The position numbers were made by a program, and so were the translations under genes. DNA of 64,000 bases from Salinisphaeraceae bacterium (lineage in GTDB: Bacteria > Pseudomonadota > Gammaproteobacteria > Nevskiales > Salinisphaeraceae): assembly GCA_002683405.1 (NCBI GenBank), contig NYTH01000051.1, positions 35,166-99,165 of the forward strand, written 5' to 3'. The notes under the pieces were generated by a model, which did no database searches, had not been told where the DNA came from, and saw only the letters and a program-made list of their open reading frames with translations. Positions 45,299-55,900 of this stretch are shown here, in pieces (within the stretch, counting starts at the first letter, position 1; each line of letters begins with the position of its first letter).

Positions 45299-48200
45299 TC
45301 AATGCCGCAGCCTCCGGCTGTGATCCACCACTCGATCAAGCCTCCGAAAACTAGCAGTGTTCTCTAATCCGGGAGAAGTAGCGCGAATTCGGTTTAAGCA
45401 CTCCTCAAGAAGCTGATGTGATACTCGCGCCTGGTCAGAAATCAACAAGTTCAGAAACTCAAGGCTTGGCCCAGGAAATTGCTCGCACCGGCCATCGTCA
45501 CGCAGCCGAATTACCAGGGGATCGGGATAATCTACCTCCCGAAACCAAATACGCAGCAGATCAAGCGCGTTCGGAAACTCCTCTCCGGACGCGAGGCACA
45601 GTTTCGCGAAGCTATTCGCGATTGATACCGACGCTATCTCACGGCGAATAGGCCACACTTTTCGCAGATAGGGGTACAGTCTATTTCGCCAATTCGCTTC
45701 CCGTTGCTCACCAGCCGACTCCAGACCTCGCGCCAAGTTACGAGCAGTAACTTCTAAACCGGCCTGCGGCAGATTATTGGTAGCCTCAGCCAATTCTCGC
45801 CAGGTAAAGGTGTCCGAACGGTCCAACGCAGCAAAAGTCAGAAGCGACGCGAACTGAGTCGCGTGGTCTCCAAGATGGTCATAATGGCTTGCCGTACTCA
45901 GAAACGCTGGCTTTAGCAGTTGTAATAGCGGGCGGTAAAGCCTCGGTGACCAAAGAAAGCCGTTCCAGGCGGCGCGAGCCTCTGAAATCGACTCCATCCA
46001 GTCAAATAGCGGAATAACATGCAGTGTCGTCCAAGGCGGGTCGACCCGGAATAGCGCGATAACTCTGGAGGCGAGTAGAACCCGGCCGTGCCGGAATTTT
46101 TCCACACTAACATCACATATTTGAGTGAAAATCGCCTTTATGTTCTCAGGCAACAGCTGCTCATCTTCCAGCGGCCGCTTTAACCAAAAGCGCAGCAAGG
46201 CTTCCGTAACATGACCCACAGGGTGGTTTATAGCCCGCCCAACGTCTTGATCGTCATCAGCTGGAATCTCATGTTCCAGGGCCAACACCTGCGTAATCAA
46301 CATCAGAAAGCGATCCACGTGGACATCGACACTGGACGCCACTGCTCGGAGCCACCAACTTAAAGGGCTGGCGAGGTCAGCCAACATCTCAGGTCCTGCG
46401 GCAGCGACTATTTCGCTTACCGGCTCCCACGTTTCTGTGACGAGTCTTTCCTCAGCCCACGCATGTAAGGCTTCCCGCCAACGGTCGGCAGGCCAGAAGC
46501 CCTCAATCGCAAGCAATCTCAACGCCCCAAAAGTAGCAGGAAAATCAGACTTGCAGCGTTCCTGCCAATTATCATCCTGCCAGTGATCGACATCAGGATG
46601 CTTGCGTAACCATTCAACCATTTCGAGAAGTGAAGTGGGCACATCGAGATGTTCCCGCCATTCATTCCCATCACCCATCCAGAAGGGGAACTCATCGCTC
46701 TCGTCCTCGGACAATGCCCAATCCGGATAGTCAGCACTTAGCTTTTCGAACCGGCGAGCAGCCTCATTTCCAAAGCCCACCCCGGTCATTTTTATCTTTG
46801 CTAATCGAAGCCAGATTTCCCGGTGCTTAATACGCTCCAACCGACGAACGTCCACATTTTCCTTGAACATTTTCCGGGGAGGTCCTGCGAGAAGCGCTTG
46901 TTCAATACGTAGCAATTCGTCTTGATTCATTGCTGGCGCCGAAGCAACTAGTAATCTGATTACCTCGCGTTGTGTTTCGACCGACCATAACCACCAACTC
47001 TCATCAGCGAGTAACCAGTCGACGGCCTGATGTCTAGAGAAGACATCCAGATCGGTAGCCGCAAAAAAAACGAGCCTGCGAAAAATCGGGTACGGCTCGT
47101 TCCACCAGGTTTCCACCCAATATCTCGCCATTTCGACAGATTTTTTCGCAACCTCAAGCCAGGCGTCCCGCAATAATTCAACCAAGGCAGTCCAATCGCG
47201 AAACCCTCTGTTCTGCTCGTGCTGTCCAATCGATGGCTGGTCTATATAAGAGCCATCGCTTCTATTGTCCGCACCACCCAGTTCCTCCTTTAGTTGGAAG
47301 GTATCTCTCAAAAGGTAGGTTAAGTCGGGCAATAACGCGGGACCTGCATTGGACCAGTTCTGATCCTCGCAGAGGGTCGGCAACCCGTAGCGCACGTGGT
47401 CTGCACAAAGTTGTATTTCCCATTCAATGAGATCAACCGGCTCGCCATCCTGCTCTTTTTGAAGCGTTTCCAGAGGTCCTATTATTCGTTTACTGAATAC
47501 CACTTTGGGTGACAGCAACTCCCGAAGCTCCATCCGCATGCTCGGCGTCAGCCCATGAGATTTAAAGCGGTCATTCCATCCAAAAAAGTTGAAATCGTGC
47601 GAGGGCCCCTTGACCAATCCTGTCAAAAACATGCGCCAATATGTACGCATACGGCTACCCGGAATTGCATACGGTGCATTAGCTAAGATTTGCTCAAGCT
47701 CTTCATCACTCGTAGTAACAACCATTTCCAGGGTTTGGTTGAGCTGGTCTTCAATTAGATTTGCCATCCTTGCCGATAACTCACTCCCCTGGCCCGCAAA
47801 CCAAAGCAATAGGGATGGATCGCCCAGATGTCTGAGTAGCCAGCGCGCCAACTCCACCATTACCCCATCCCACCCACTTTGCCAGAAGCTATGGCCGATC
47901 AGTGCCATAGGTGCAGCCAAGCTGTATGGAGCAGGCCGATTGACAAAACTGAAACCTAGATCATGGTCAACTCTCCCCTTCGGTGGAACGCCAAATCTCG
48001 GAAGATCCTCATGGTTAAATCGCTTCTCCGCCAAAGGCTCTAACCAGTCCAATGAGGGCACAGGATCCATGTCGGCAAATTGTTTCGCAGGAAGGCCATC
48101 TCGATCGCTGAGAGCCCACAACACTCGCCCGACGAAATCGTCTTGTTCGGTACTTTGTAATGGCCTGGCCAGCGCTCCCTCCAAAACAATTCTTTGCTTT

Positions 48201-49087
48201 CCTCTAGAACCATCTTCATAGGTCGCGGCCCATTCTCTCAGGGTGCTGTGAAGGTAAGCGTGATGATTATGGTTTCGGTACAAAATGGGGGTTACGCCTT
48301 TAGCCTCCCATTCATCTTGCTGGGCAAATTTTGCGCTTTTTGCATAATTACCAAACGCATACATATCGGAGATCGACTCACCCCTATTTCGATCTGCTGC
48401 AAGCGCATCAGTCATGTAGCGAAGTACCGGATCATTTAGGCTGTATCCGACGAAACACACTGTGAAATTTCTGAATAATTCACTCACAAAGCGAGCTGCC
48501 CAGCGCTCCGTCAAATATGCGGTTCCAAAATCGCCACTTGAAACCACGAGTTGATCCAGTTCCGCAGGCGAAGGCTTATCGGGTATCAGGCCATGCAGGT
48601 AAACAAGCCCGTTCCAACGTTTTTTCGGCACAGGAAGAAGTGGGGCTTTGAATCGATGCACCTCAGCATTCTGTTTGGCAATGACGTGCTCAAATACCCG
48701 GTCAAAATTGGTCGTAACCAACCTGGTCGACCCCTCCCGGTTTTTAGCCAGAGTAAGAAGGGCTCGGTGAGTAGTGGCGGCATTTTTCGGCTTGTAGTCT
48801 GGTACGAGAATCTCGGTCAGAGCTTTGCGAGTGACCTGCCTCCCTCCTTGAATACGCTGTTCCAGCAACTCGACAGCCGTGTCGAACTGACCAGACTTTA
48901 TGGCTGCCATCTGAACCGAGGTCGGAATGACATTCAGTTTCGAATAAAGGCCAGCAACTAAATCCTTGAACCCAGGCAGGCGGGCGGGGTACGAAACGCC
49001 AGCGCCGCAGAACATAACAACCCGCCCTTCCTCGTGCGCCTGAATAAGGGCTTCCGGCACATCCGGGCCGCCTTTGACAAACTGCAC
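45299..49087 (-). CDS. Large SIR2-domain protein (putative NAD-depleting defence effector)
   Basis: 1262 residues. The SIR2 core occupies about 1-270: VVMFCGAGVSYPARLPGFKD (NAD-binding GAGxS), RLVTTNFDRVFEHV (TxNxD), VYLHGLIPD (catalytic His) and VCFVGYSLNDPVLRYMTDAL. The remaining ~1000 residues are helical and Trp-rich; the C-terminal part may correspond to DUF4020, which I recall in similar SIR2 proteins, but I cannot verify this. SIR2 domains in phage defence hydrolyse NAD and abort infection. The start codon is 6 bp past the stop of the methyltransferase gene, so the two are translated together. GC content is below that of the neighbouring mod gene. Confidence 0.82.
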   Translation of the reverse strand: MQFVKGGPDVPEALIQAHEEGRVVMFCGAGVSYPARLPGFKDLVAGLYSKLNVIPTSVQMAAIKSGQFDTAVELLEQRIQGGRQVTRKALTEILVPDYKPKNAATTHRALLTLAKNREGSTRLVTTNFDRVFEHVIAKQNAEVHRFKAPLLPVPKKRWNGLVYLHGLIPDKPSPAELDQLVVSSGDFGTAYLTERWAARFVSELFRNFTVCFVGYSLNDPVLRYMTDALAADRNRGESISDMYAFGNYAKSAKFAQQDEWEAKGVTPILYRNHNHHAYLHSTLREWAATYEDGSRGKQRIVLEGALARPLQSTEQDDFVGRVLWALSDRDGLPAKQFADMDPVPSLDWLEPLAEKRFNHEDLPRFGVPPKGRVDHDLGFSFVNRPAPYSLAAPMALIGHSFWQSGWDGVMVELARWLLRHLGDPSLLLWFAGQGSELSARMANLIEDQLNQTLEMVVTTSDEELEQILANAPYAIPGSRMRTYWRMFLTGLVKGPSHDFNFFGWNDRFKSHGLTPSMRMELRELLSPKVVFSKRIIGPLETLQKEQDGEPVDLIEWEIQLCADHVRYGLPTLCEDQNWSNAGPALLPDLTYLLRDTFQLKEELGGADNRSDGSYIDQPSIGQHEQNRGFRDWTALVELLRDAWLEVAKKSVEMARYWVETWWNEPYPIFRRLVFFAATDLDVFSRHQAVDWLLADESWWLWSVETQREVIRLLVASAPAMNQDELLRIEQALLAGPPRKMFKENVDVRRLERIKHREIWLRLAKIKMTGVGFGNEAARRFEKLSADYPDWALSEDESDEFPFWMGDGNEWREHLDVPTSLLEMVEWLRKHPDVDHWQDDNWQERCKSDFPATFGALRLLAIEGFWPADRWREALHAWAEERLVTETWEPVSEIVAAAGPEMLADLASPLSWWLRAVASSVDVHVDRFLMLITQVLALEHEIPADDDQDVGRAINHPVGHVTEALLRFWLKRPLEDEQLLPENIKAIFTQICDVSVEKFRHGRVLLASRVIALFRVDPPWTTLHVIPLFDWMESISEARAAWNGFLWSPRLYRPLLQLLKPAFLSTASHYDHLGDHATQFASLLTFAALDRSDTFTWRELAEATNNLPQAGLEVTARNLARGLESAGEQREANWRNRLYPYLRKVWPIRREIASVSIANSFAKLCLASGEEFPNALDLLRIWFREVDYPDPLVIRLRDDGRCEQFPGPSLEFLNLLISDQARVSHQLLEECLNRIRATSPGLENTASFRRLDRVVDHSRRLRH

Positions 49088-49093
49088 TGGTGG

Positions 49094-51916
49094 TTAGACC
49101 CGGAAGACTTTCATAACCTCATCCCCGAGATGGTTAATCACTTTTACTGCGATTCTCCCGGACTTCGGTTTTTCGAAGGGGCGGGAAGTGTCGCTGCGAA
49201 GGGTTTGCCAGGCTTCTTCGTTTATTTCGGCTTTCAGTGTTGTACGCAGGGATTTGTAGGGGTCGGCGGCGCCGAGGAAATAGGCGTGGCGGACGAAGAA
49301 AGATTCCATGTCGTAGTCGGTGTCGATGAACCAGCAGGCGATGCCGTCGGGGCCGTCGGAGCGGACTTCGCCGCTGCTGGGGTGGAATACGTCCACGCCG
49401 TTGACCTTGACCTGGATGCGGTTGTCGTTGGCGTCCTGAATGTCGATATCCGGTTCACCGAAGATGACGAACAGATTGCCCTTGCCGGTGTTCTTGAGGT
49501 CGTCGGCCATGTGCAGATCGGCATTCATGCGGGCCTTGAGCACGGGGATCTTGCCGAGCTTTTCGAACTCGGTGGCATGGGCTTCGTAGTTGAAGGCGCA
49601 GGTAATGAGTACGTCGAAGTCCGCATCCGCGGCTTCGCGGGCGGCTTCCACCAGGTCCGGGCGGGAAACGGTGCCGAATTCGGGGCCAATGAAAATGGCG
49701 GCGCGTTTTTCTTTGCTGGCATCCTCGTCGCCTTCCAGGTAGCGGCCTTCCGCACAGACCAGTTCACCCGGCCATGGGGTGAGCGAGGCGAAGTGGATAG
49801 CATCTTCCTTGTGGGCCTGCTGCACGCCGGCGCTCTTTAAGTTTTCCAGAATCATCTGGGTGAAATCGCGGACGCGGTAGCCGTCGCCCTGCTCTGCCAG
49901 GTTCTTCTCCGGGTCGATAAGTTCATCGTTTTCGTCCACTCCCAGCACGCGGTGCGGGGAGATCGATTCCACCGTGAACGGCCCAGCCACACGGACCCTC
50001 TTGTTGTCTACGTAGGGCTTGTCGTAGAGGAATTCCTGGTCTGCCTTCGCGGAGATGGAGGCATCGATTTCCTTTTGCCGTGCGATGCGCTGTTCCCACC
50101 ATTGTTTGTGGCCTTCTCTCGCCTCGGCCGGCCAATCCTCGCCCGCTTCACGGGGGATTTCCCATTCTTCCCAGCTTTCGCCGAGGGCCTTGTTGAGCTT
50201 TTCACGCAGCGGCTCCAGCGTTTCCTGGAACCGCTGCCAGATCACATCGATCTCGGCGTTGTTGGCGATGGATTTGAGGGTGATATGTGGCACGCGCTCG
50301 TAGACGAAGCCCTGCCGGATATCGCCGCGGGTGGGCGAACTGGACGGCGCGTTGCGGGTGATCTCGGCTTCCTTTTGCTGGCCTTCCGGCGAGTCGGCGA
50401 GCAGGTAGTAGGGATAGCGGGCGCCCATGATGCGGGCGCGGGCCAGGGCAAGCGCCACGCGAGAGGTATCGATTGTGATCCAACGGCGGCCCCATTGTTC
50501 GGCAACCGTGGCGGTTGTGCCGGAGCCGCAGGTTGGGTCGAGTACGAGATCGCCAGGGTCGGTGACCATCAGCATGCATCTTTGAATGACTTTGGCGACT
50601 GTTTGTACTACATAGACTTGATCATCCCCGAAACTTCCGGTGCCGGTATCAAACCAAATGTTATCGAGCGGAGTAGTAGGGTTGTCATCAAGGAGCAGTA
50701 CGCTTCGAAGGCCTTTCCCGCCAGATCGAAGTCGGCCTATTCGCGCCAACTTGTCCATTTCCTCGCCCGGTTGCGGACTCAGACTCCAATGCCTGTTTCT
50801 AGGAACCGAATAATCGGCACCTTGAAAGTAATAAGGTTTACTGCGATTTTCCTGAAATCCCTGAGATGTTGTCGGGCCCAAAGCGCAGAAATGCCATCCG
50901 TCAAGTTCGCTCGGTTTTAACTGCAACTCTGCCGCGCTAGCTCCCCGAACGGTATGAAAGTTGTCATCTATTATTTGCGTATATTGTTTAGCGCCTATAT
51001 CGCCGGGAGTTTTCTCGCGAAGTAATGATCGAAATTTTTGAGATTCCGAGTTTTTTGCGTAGCAAACCACATAGTCAACTACAGATTGTATGGAGTCTGT
51101 GGACTGAGAACTGGTTTTGTAGAAACCAATAACTCCGGCAAAATTTTCCTCTCCAAACACTTCATCAAGTAGCGCCCGGACCCGATGCACATTCTCATCC
51201 CCAATCTGCACGAAAATAGACCCGGACTCGTGCAATAAATCCCGCGCCACGGTCAGCCGATCGCGCAGGTAGGTCAGATAGGAATGAATCCCGTCGCGCC
51301 AGGTGTCGCGGAAGGCCTTGACCTGCTCGGGTTCGCGGGTGATGTGGTCGGCCTTGCCGTCCTTGACATCACGGCTGGTAGTGGACCACTGGAAATTGGA
51401 GTTGAATTTGATGCCATAGGGCGGGTCCAGGTAAATGCATTGCACCTGCCCCCGAAGCCCCTCGCGTTCCGCGAGGCTGGCCATCACCTGTAGCGAATCG
51501 CCCAGGATCATGCGGTTCTGCCAGTTGGCATCGTACTGGTAGAAGTCCGTACGGTCCGCGCCCTTGGGCAGGCCGTTGAAATCCGAGAACAGGTCGGGCG
51601 TGAGCTGGCCTTCCTCGTGTTCGCGTTCTCTGGATTCGCGTTGCAGGTCGTCGATCAGGGCCTTGGGATGGACTTTCTCCTGGATGTATAGCGGCGGGGC
51701 GTTGACCACCAGATCCGACAAGTCCTGTTGATACTTACCGCGCCAGACGAGCTGTGGGTCTAGATCTTTATTGCGGCGCTCGTAGCCCACCTGAATGGGC
51801 GTTCTTGTTTCTTCGTCCACCACCGACTGGTGCTCGGCCGTGGGGATGTTCTTGCGCTTCGCCTCTTCGTGCGTAAGCGTTTCAACAAACTTTGGTGCTT
51901 TTTTCTTCCGTGCCAT
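49094..51916 (-). CDS. mod: Type III-like DNA methyltransferase (Mod), beta class
   Basis: 940 residues. Motif IV DPPY (residues about 164-167, CIYLDPPYGIKFNSNFQW) precedes motif I (LVLDPTCGSGTTATVAEQWG), the beta-class order of type III and similar N6-adenine or N4-cytosine methylases. Between and after them lie target-recognition regions, and a long C-terminal extension (about 550-940) is not part of the basic enzyme. It would modify host sites and deliver specificity to Res. Both catalytic motifs are intact. It sits between the NYN and SIR2 genes, with gaps of 27 and 6 bp. Confidence 0.88.
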   Translation of the reverse strand: MARKKKAPKFVETLTHEEAKRKNIPTAEHQSVVDEETRTPIQVGYERRNKDLDPQLVWRGKYQQDLSDLVVNAPPLYIQEKVHPKALIDDLQRESREREHEEGQLTPDLFSDFNGLPKGADRTDFYQYDANWQNRMILGDSLQVMASLAEREGLRGQVQCIYLDPPYGIKFNSNFQWSTTSRDVKDGKADHITREPEQVKAFRDTWRDGIHSYLTYLRDRLTVARDLLHESGSIFVQIGDENVHRVRALLDEVFGEENFAGVIGFYKTSSQSTDSIQSVVDYVVCYAKNSESQKFRSLLREKTPGDIGAKQYTQIIDDNFHTVRGASAAELQLKPSELDGWHFCALGPTTSQGFQENRSKPYYFQGADYSVPRNRHWSLSPQPGEEMDKLARIGRLRSGGKGLRSVLLLDDNPTTPLDNIWFDTGTGSFGDDQVYVVQTVAKVIQRCMLMVTDPGDLVLDPTCGSGTTATVAEQWGRRWITIDTSRVALALARARIMGARYPYYLLADSPEGQQKEAEITRNAPSSSPTRGDIRQGFVYERVPHITLKSIANNAEIDVIWQRFQETLEPLREKLNKALGESWEEWEIPREAGEDWPAEAREGHKQWWEQRIARQKEIDASISAKADQEFLYDKPYVDNKRVRVAGPFTVESISPHRVLGVDENDELIDPEKNLAEQGDGYRVRDFTQMILENLKSAGVQQAHKEDAIHFASLTPWPGELVCAEGRYLEGDEDASKEKRAAIFIGPEFGTVSRPDLVEAAREAADADFDVLITCAFNYEAHATEFEKLGKIPVLKARMNADLHMADDLKNTGKGNLFVIFGEPDIDIQDANDNRIQVKVNGVDVFHPSSGEVRSDGPDGIACWFIDTDYDMESFFVRHAYFLGAADPYKSLRTTLKAEINEEAWQTLRSDTSRPFEKPKSGRIAVKVINHLGDEVMKVFRV

Positions 51917-51943
51917 GGGTGGGTATCTTGCTGGGTCGAATGC

Positions 51944-52741
51944 TTAAACCCGGTCGGGCCGTGGGTAGACGGAGATAATGCCGTCTACGTGTTCATAGAG
52001 TTCGTCGCTGACTTTCTGCCACAACGGGTCCACGATGAATTCCATGCCCTCCCGCCGCGCAAGTTTTGCGGCGGGCACGAAATCACTGTCCCCGGTGACG
52101 AGGATGATGGTATCGGCCTGTCGATTGTGCGCCAGGCTGGAGATATCCAGGCCGATACGCATGTCTACGCCTTTTTGCCGGAGGCCGTAGTACACACTAT
52201 CCGGCGAAAGATTCTTCCAGTGTTCCAGAAGGTTTACGAGTTCGCGTTGGTCGTTTTCGGACAAGTCTACGGGCACCTGGCCCGGTAGGAGCGAGTGCTC
52301 GATCCGCTCCGCCCATTCCCGCACCTTCAAAAGCCGTTTGGTATGCGTGCTGGCTATCTGCCAACCACCTTCCTTGCTTACGTGACCCAGCCGGAGCGCG
52401 AACTTTCGCTTGCGCCGCAGGTGGGTGAAAAGTTCGCGACGAAACTTCGCAGTATCCGTTTTCGCGAAATCGATGGACTGGTTACTGAGGGGATGATGGG
52501 CCTTGCCGGCGAAGGGCTCAGCGTCATAGTAGAAGAACCGGTAGGCCTGATCGAGCCAGCGGCCATCGGCATCCTCTGCCTCATTCATGCCCGTAAGGCG
52601 CATGACGTGTTTCTTGCACAGGAATCGCGCGGAATCGGCAACCTGTTCCGCCGTGGTTCTGAACTGCGGCTCGACCAGCTTCGGGAGCCGTTTGAGGAAA
52701 AAACCACCATCAATAAGCACTGCAATTCGGCGCAGCCTCAT
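51944..52741 (-). CDS. NYN-domain (PIN-like) putative RNase
   Basis: 265 residues from MRLRRIAVLIDGGFFLKRLP; a TTG-initiated frame would add 25 residues that do not fit the family. NYN/LabA-like signatures: VLIDGGFF (first catalytic Asp), MRIGLDISSLAHN and IILVTGDSDFVPAAKLARRE (Asp cluster). NYN domains cut RNA using metal ions. It is encoded between res and mod, upstream of mod by 27 bp, so it is likely part of the same system. Its substrate is unknown; it may be a second effector or a maturation factor. Confidence 0.8.
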   Translation of the reverse strand: MRLRRIAVLIDGGFFLKRLPKLVEPQFRTTAEQVADSARFLCKKHVMRLTGMNEAEDADGRWLDQAYRFFYYDAEPFAGKAHHPLSNQSIDFAKTDTAKFRRELFTHLRRKRKFALRLGHVSKEGGWQIASTHTKRLLKVREWAERIEHSLLPGQVPVDLSENDQRELVNLLEHWKNLSPDSVYYGLRQKGVDMRIGLDISSLAHNRQADTIILVTGDSDFVPAAKLARREGMEFIVDPLWQKVSDELYEHVDGIISVYPRPDRV

Positions 52742-52833
52742 TGTTCTGGAGCCAGAAAAGAGAAAGCCCCAGGGGTTCGGCTCACGCTCGGGATTATTGA
52801 GCGGGCGTACTGCCAAGGGGCGGATAGCGAGTA

Positions 52834-52875
52834 AATATGCGTAACACGCATTGTGTTGTCAACTTTTTGTTGACA
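52834..52875 (-). promoter_or_regulatory. Predicted promoter overlapped by a palindrome, for NYN-mod-SIR2
   Basis: On the minus strand: TTGACA (-35, perfect), 17-bp spacer, CATATT (-10, 4 of 6), about 95 bases before the NYN start. The -35 is one arm of an inverted repeat, TGTCAAC-tttttg-TTGACA type (52857-52875). A second short inverted repeat (GCGTaacACGC) lies in the spacer. This gives NYN-mod-SIR2 a promoter separate from res, with a likely operator. Confidence 0.55.
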
Positions 52876-52969
52876 GTTTCTGGCGCGGCTTTTCAGCCCC
52901 GAGAATACCGCGCCGATATTTGTCGGCGATATTTCGGCGGCGGTAAAGATTGCGACCTCCCTGCACATT

Positions 52970-55900
52970 TCAAGCATGGGATTCCGCCTGCGCCTCGAGT
53001 GATTCAATCATTTCACCGAACTGCTTCTGGACAGCTTGAGCAAACTTGTCCTGCATCTCGTACACGTCGACGAATTCGGCGAACGCCCAACGTCCGAAAC
53101 CACCCATGTGATTCACACCGGGAACCCAGTAGTTTTCCATTGTGGATTTCTTTTCCTTCGCGTCTTCGCCCCGATATCCCTTGATCTCGACAATGAGGTT
53201 GAGCAGGTCGTCCTCACCAGAGCCATCATCCACGCGAACGATGAAATCGGGTATGTAAGTGCGGAGCGTTGAGCCGTAGCGATATGGAACTTCGAACCCC
53301 AAGTTGTGGTTTTTTACGTAGCTGACGACTCGCGGATGTTCCTCGGCAACACGACAGAATTCGGATTCCCAACTGCTGTCCATGATCAGCCAATTCAGGT
53401 GTGATTTCGGAGGCGGGCCTACGGTATCCCAGCGGGATGTCTTTGACGTGCTGAAATTAACGTGGCGTGTTGAGCCTTTAGGGTTGTATGGATCTAGCAC
53501 AACGGTCACAGCCTTTTCGCGCTTGACCTGGGAACGGACGATAGCCGCAGTAATGCGGTCGCATGCCATGTCGGCGATCGTCTTGTATTTCAGCTGAGCT
53601 GGGCTTGTACCTTTGCAGTCCAGATAGCCATTTATCCACTCTCGTGCAATGCGTTTAAGATTGTGGAACTGATTGAGCTGGACCTCGCCGTGGCTGTCCC
53701 GCCATTTCGTGAGAACCAGGTGCGAGGTCAATTCATAAACGATTTGCGAGGGGCGAACGTCCTTCTCGTGTGCCAGGGTGAGATCCACCGGCTCTCCAAT
53801 GATCCCCGAGTTTCGGGTTTCGGTCGCGCCCACCAGATCCGGGGTGAGCGTGAGTACGGAATCTTCATTGAACTCCGCAGTGAACTGATCCTGCGGTAAC
53901 TCGACACGGTAGCCCGCAACGCGGGGAAAACTGATCTCCAGGTCTTGCCGGTCTCGCAGGGCTTTGACCTGAATGGTTTGCTGCGGTTTTTGAGGTTTGG
54001 ATATGACCGGTTCGGCAGTAAAATCGAACGGTATACCCAGCACATCAGCATATTCAACGTTGAACTTCCCGTCTTCGTTTACCGCGTAGGACTGACGCCG
54101 CAATGCTCGGCCGATTACCTGTTCACACAATAGTTGAGTGCCGAACGCTCGCACGCCCAGGACGTGGGTAACGGTGTTTGCATCCCAGCCCTCGGTGAGC
54201 ATGGATACGGAAACCACACAGCGAATGGACTCACCCAGCTGGCCGGCTTTGCCGACTGTGTTCATTACCTCACGCAAAAGGTCCTGATCGGTAATGTTTT
54301 CGGCGTCACGCGCATCGCCGGAACGCTCTACCCGTTCGCGTTTGAAGCGATCCAACTCATCGGCTGCTGCCTTGCGAAAATTCGTATCGAGCGCGTCCCC
54401 TGACTCCAGTTGTTCGCTGTCTATGAGTAAGGTTCGGGAACGTGGCAGCGGGTTACCGTTGTCGTCGTGATTTCTGAACAGGGGCAGCCGACCGAACTCA
54501 AGCTGGGTCGAGCCGTCGTCTTTTTCCCGTTCATAGCCGGATATGTAGTCGAATACGAGCTTTGAGGTCGCCGTGTTGTTACACACGATTATGAAACAGG
54601 GAGGCACCGAAATACCTTCTTTTTCCCAAAGCTCGAAGGTCTGCTTATAGTGGCCGTAAAGAGCATCCAGAGCGGTAAGCAGGGGTTGCGGGAGCTGGGA
54701 CGGATCCAAACCTTTGGCCGTACTTCGCCCGCTCTTGGGCATCTGCTTGCCTATGTGGTCCCACAGATTGCGAAACATGGGCATTTCATCGCGCTTGATG
54801 AGATTATCCGAGACAGGCACTCGGGGCAGCTTGACGATGCCACTTTCAATGGCATCCATGAGCGAAAAATCGCTCATGGTCCACGGAAACAAAGTCCCTT
54901 CGGGATACCCTGAGCCACGCAGGAAAAATGGCGTAGCAGACAGGTCGAACACGGTTGATACACCGAGTTTGCGTTTCACGGCTTCCAGGCCATTAATCCA
55001 CAGCCTGGCAGCCTCGAGATTATTCTTAGCCTCTTTCTTGTCGTCGCCTTTCAGCGTCTCATCTTCCTGATCGCCGGGCTTCTCACGATAGCAGTGATGA
55101 GCCTCATCGTTGATCACCAGAATGTTCTTCAAACCCATCAACTCGGGCACGACGCGCTGGAGCATCTGACCTTCGGATTCCTGGGTACTCAAGGAGGGAC
55201 CGTGACCCTGGAGCAATGCCCGGCCGCCCTTCGACAATTCAAGGCGTTCACGCAGCTTGAAGGCGTGGTAGTTGGTAATGACGATGCGGGCTTTTCCTAG
55301 CTCGCCCATTAGGTCCGTCGGGACCAATTCACGACTCTGGTAGTAACTGTTCGGGTCGTTCGGCTGCAATACGCGCAGGCGATCCTTGATCGTCAGGCCT
55401 GGCGCTACTATCAGGAATCCGCGTGTGAATTTTTTGCTTTGTGGACGGCGAGCAGCGTTGATGGACTGCCAGGCAATTAGCATGGCCATCACTGTGGTTT
55501 TCCCCGCGCCAGTTGCGAGTTTCAGCGCTATACGAAATAGATCTGGGTTGGCTTCCTCATTCGCTGCCTCCAGGTGCTCGAGATACCCCTGAGCGGCCTT
55601 ACCCGCTTTTGGCGCCACCTCGGTTAGCCAAATGGCCGTCTCCACAGCCTCAACCTGGCAAAAGAACGGCCGGATATCTGCAAACTTGTGGTGCCGCCAA
55701 TGCTGCAATAGCCGCGCTGTTTCCGGGGTAACCTGCCATTGCGATGGATCAGGTATTTGACGCCAGCGATCAACCATCTGGCGCACACCATTAATGATGG
55801 CAGTGTGATCAAACTGCTGACCTTTAGAGGTAAGGCCTTTCCCCTCGTCGAATAGCAGCGAGTCCTGCTTCTGCGCTCCGCTCTGCTTCTTGGGCTTGGG

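Noticed and set aside
52817..52969. Promoter-region palindromes as a C-protein box of the restriction system
   Set aside because: No small HTH controller gene lies in the cluster, so assigning a C box would be unsupported; kept only as a generic operator-like repeat.
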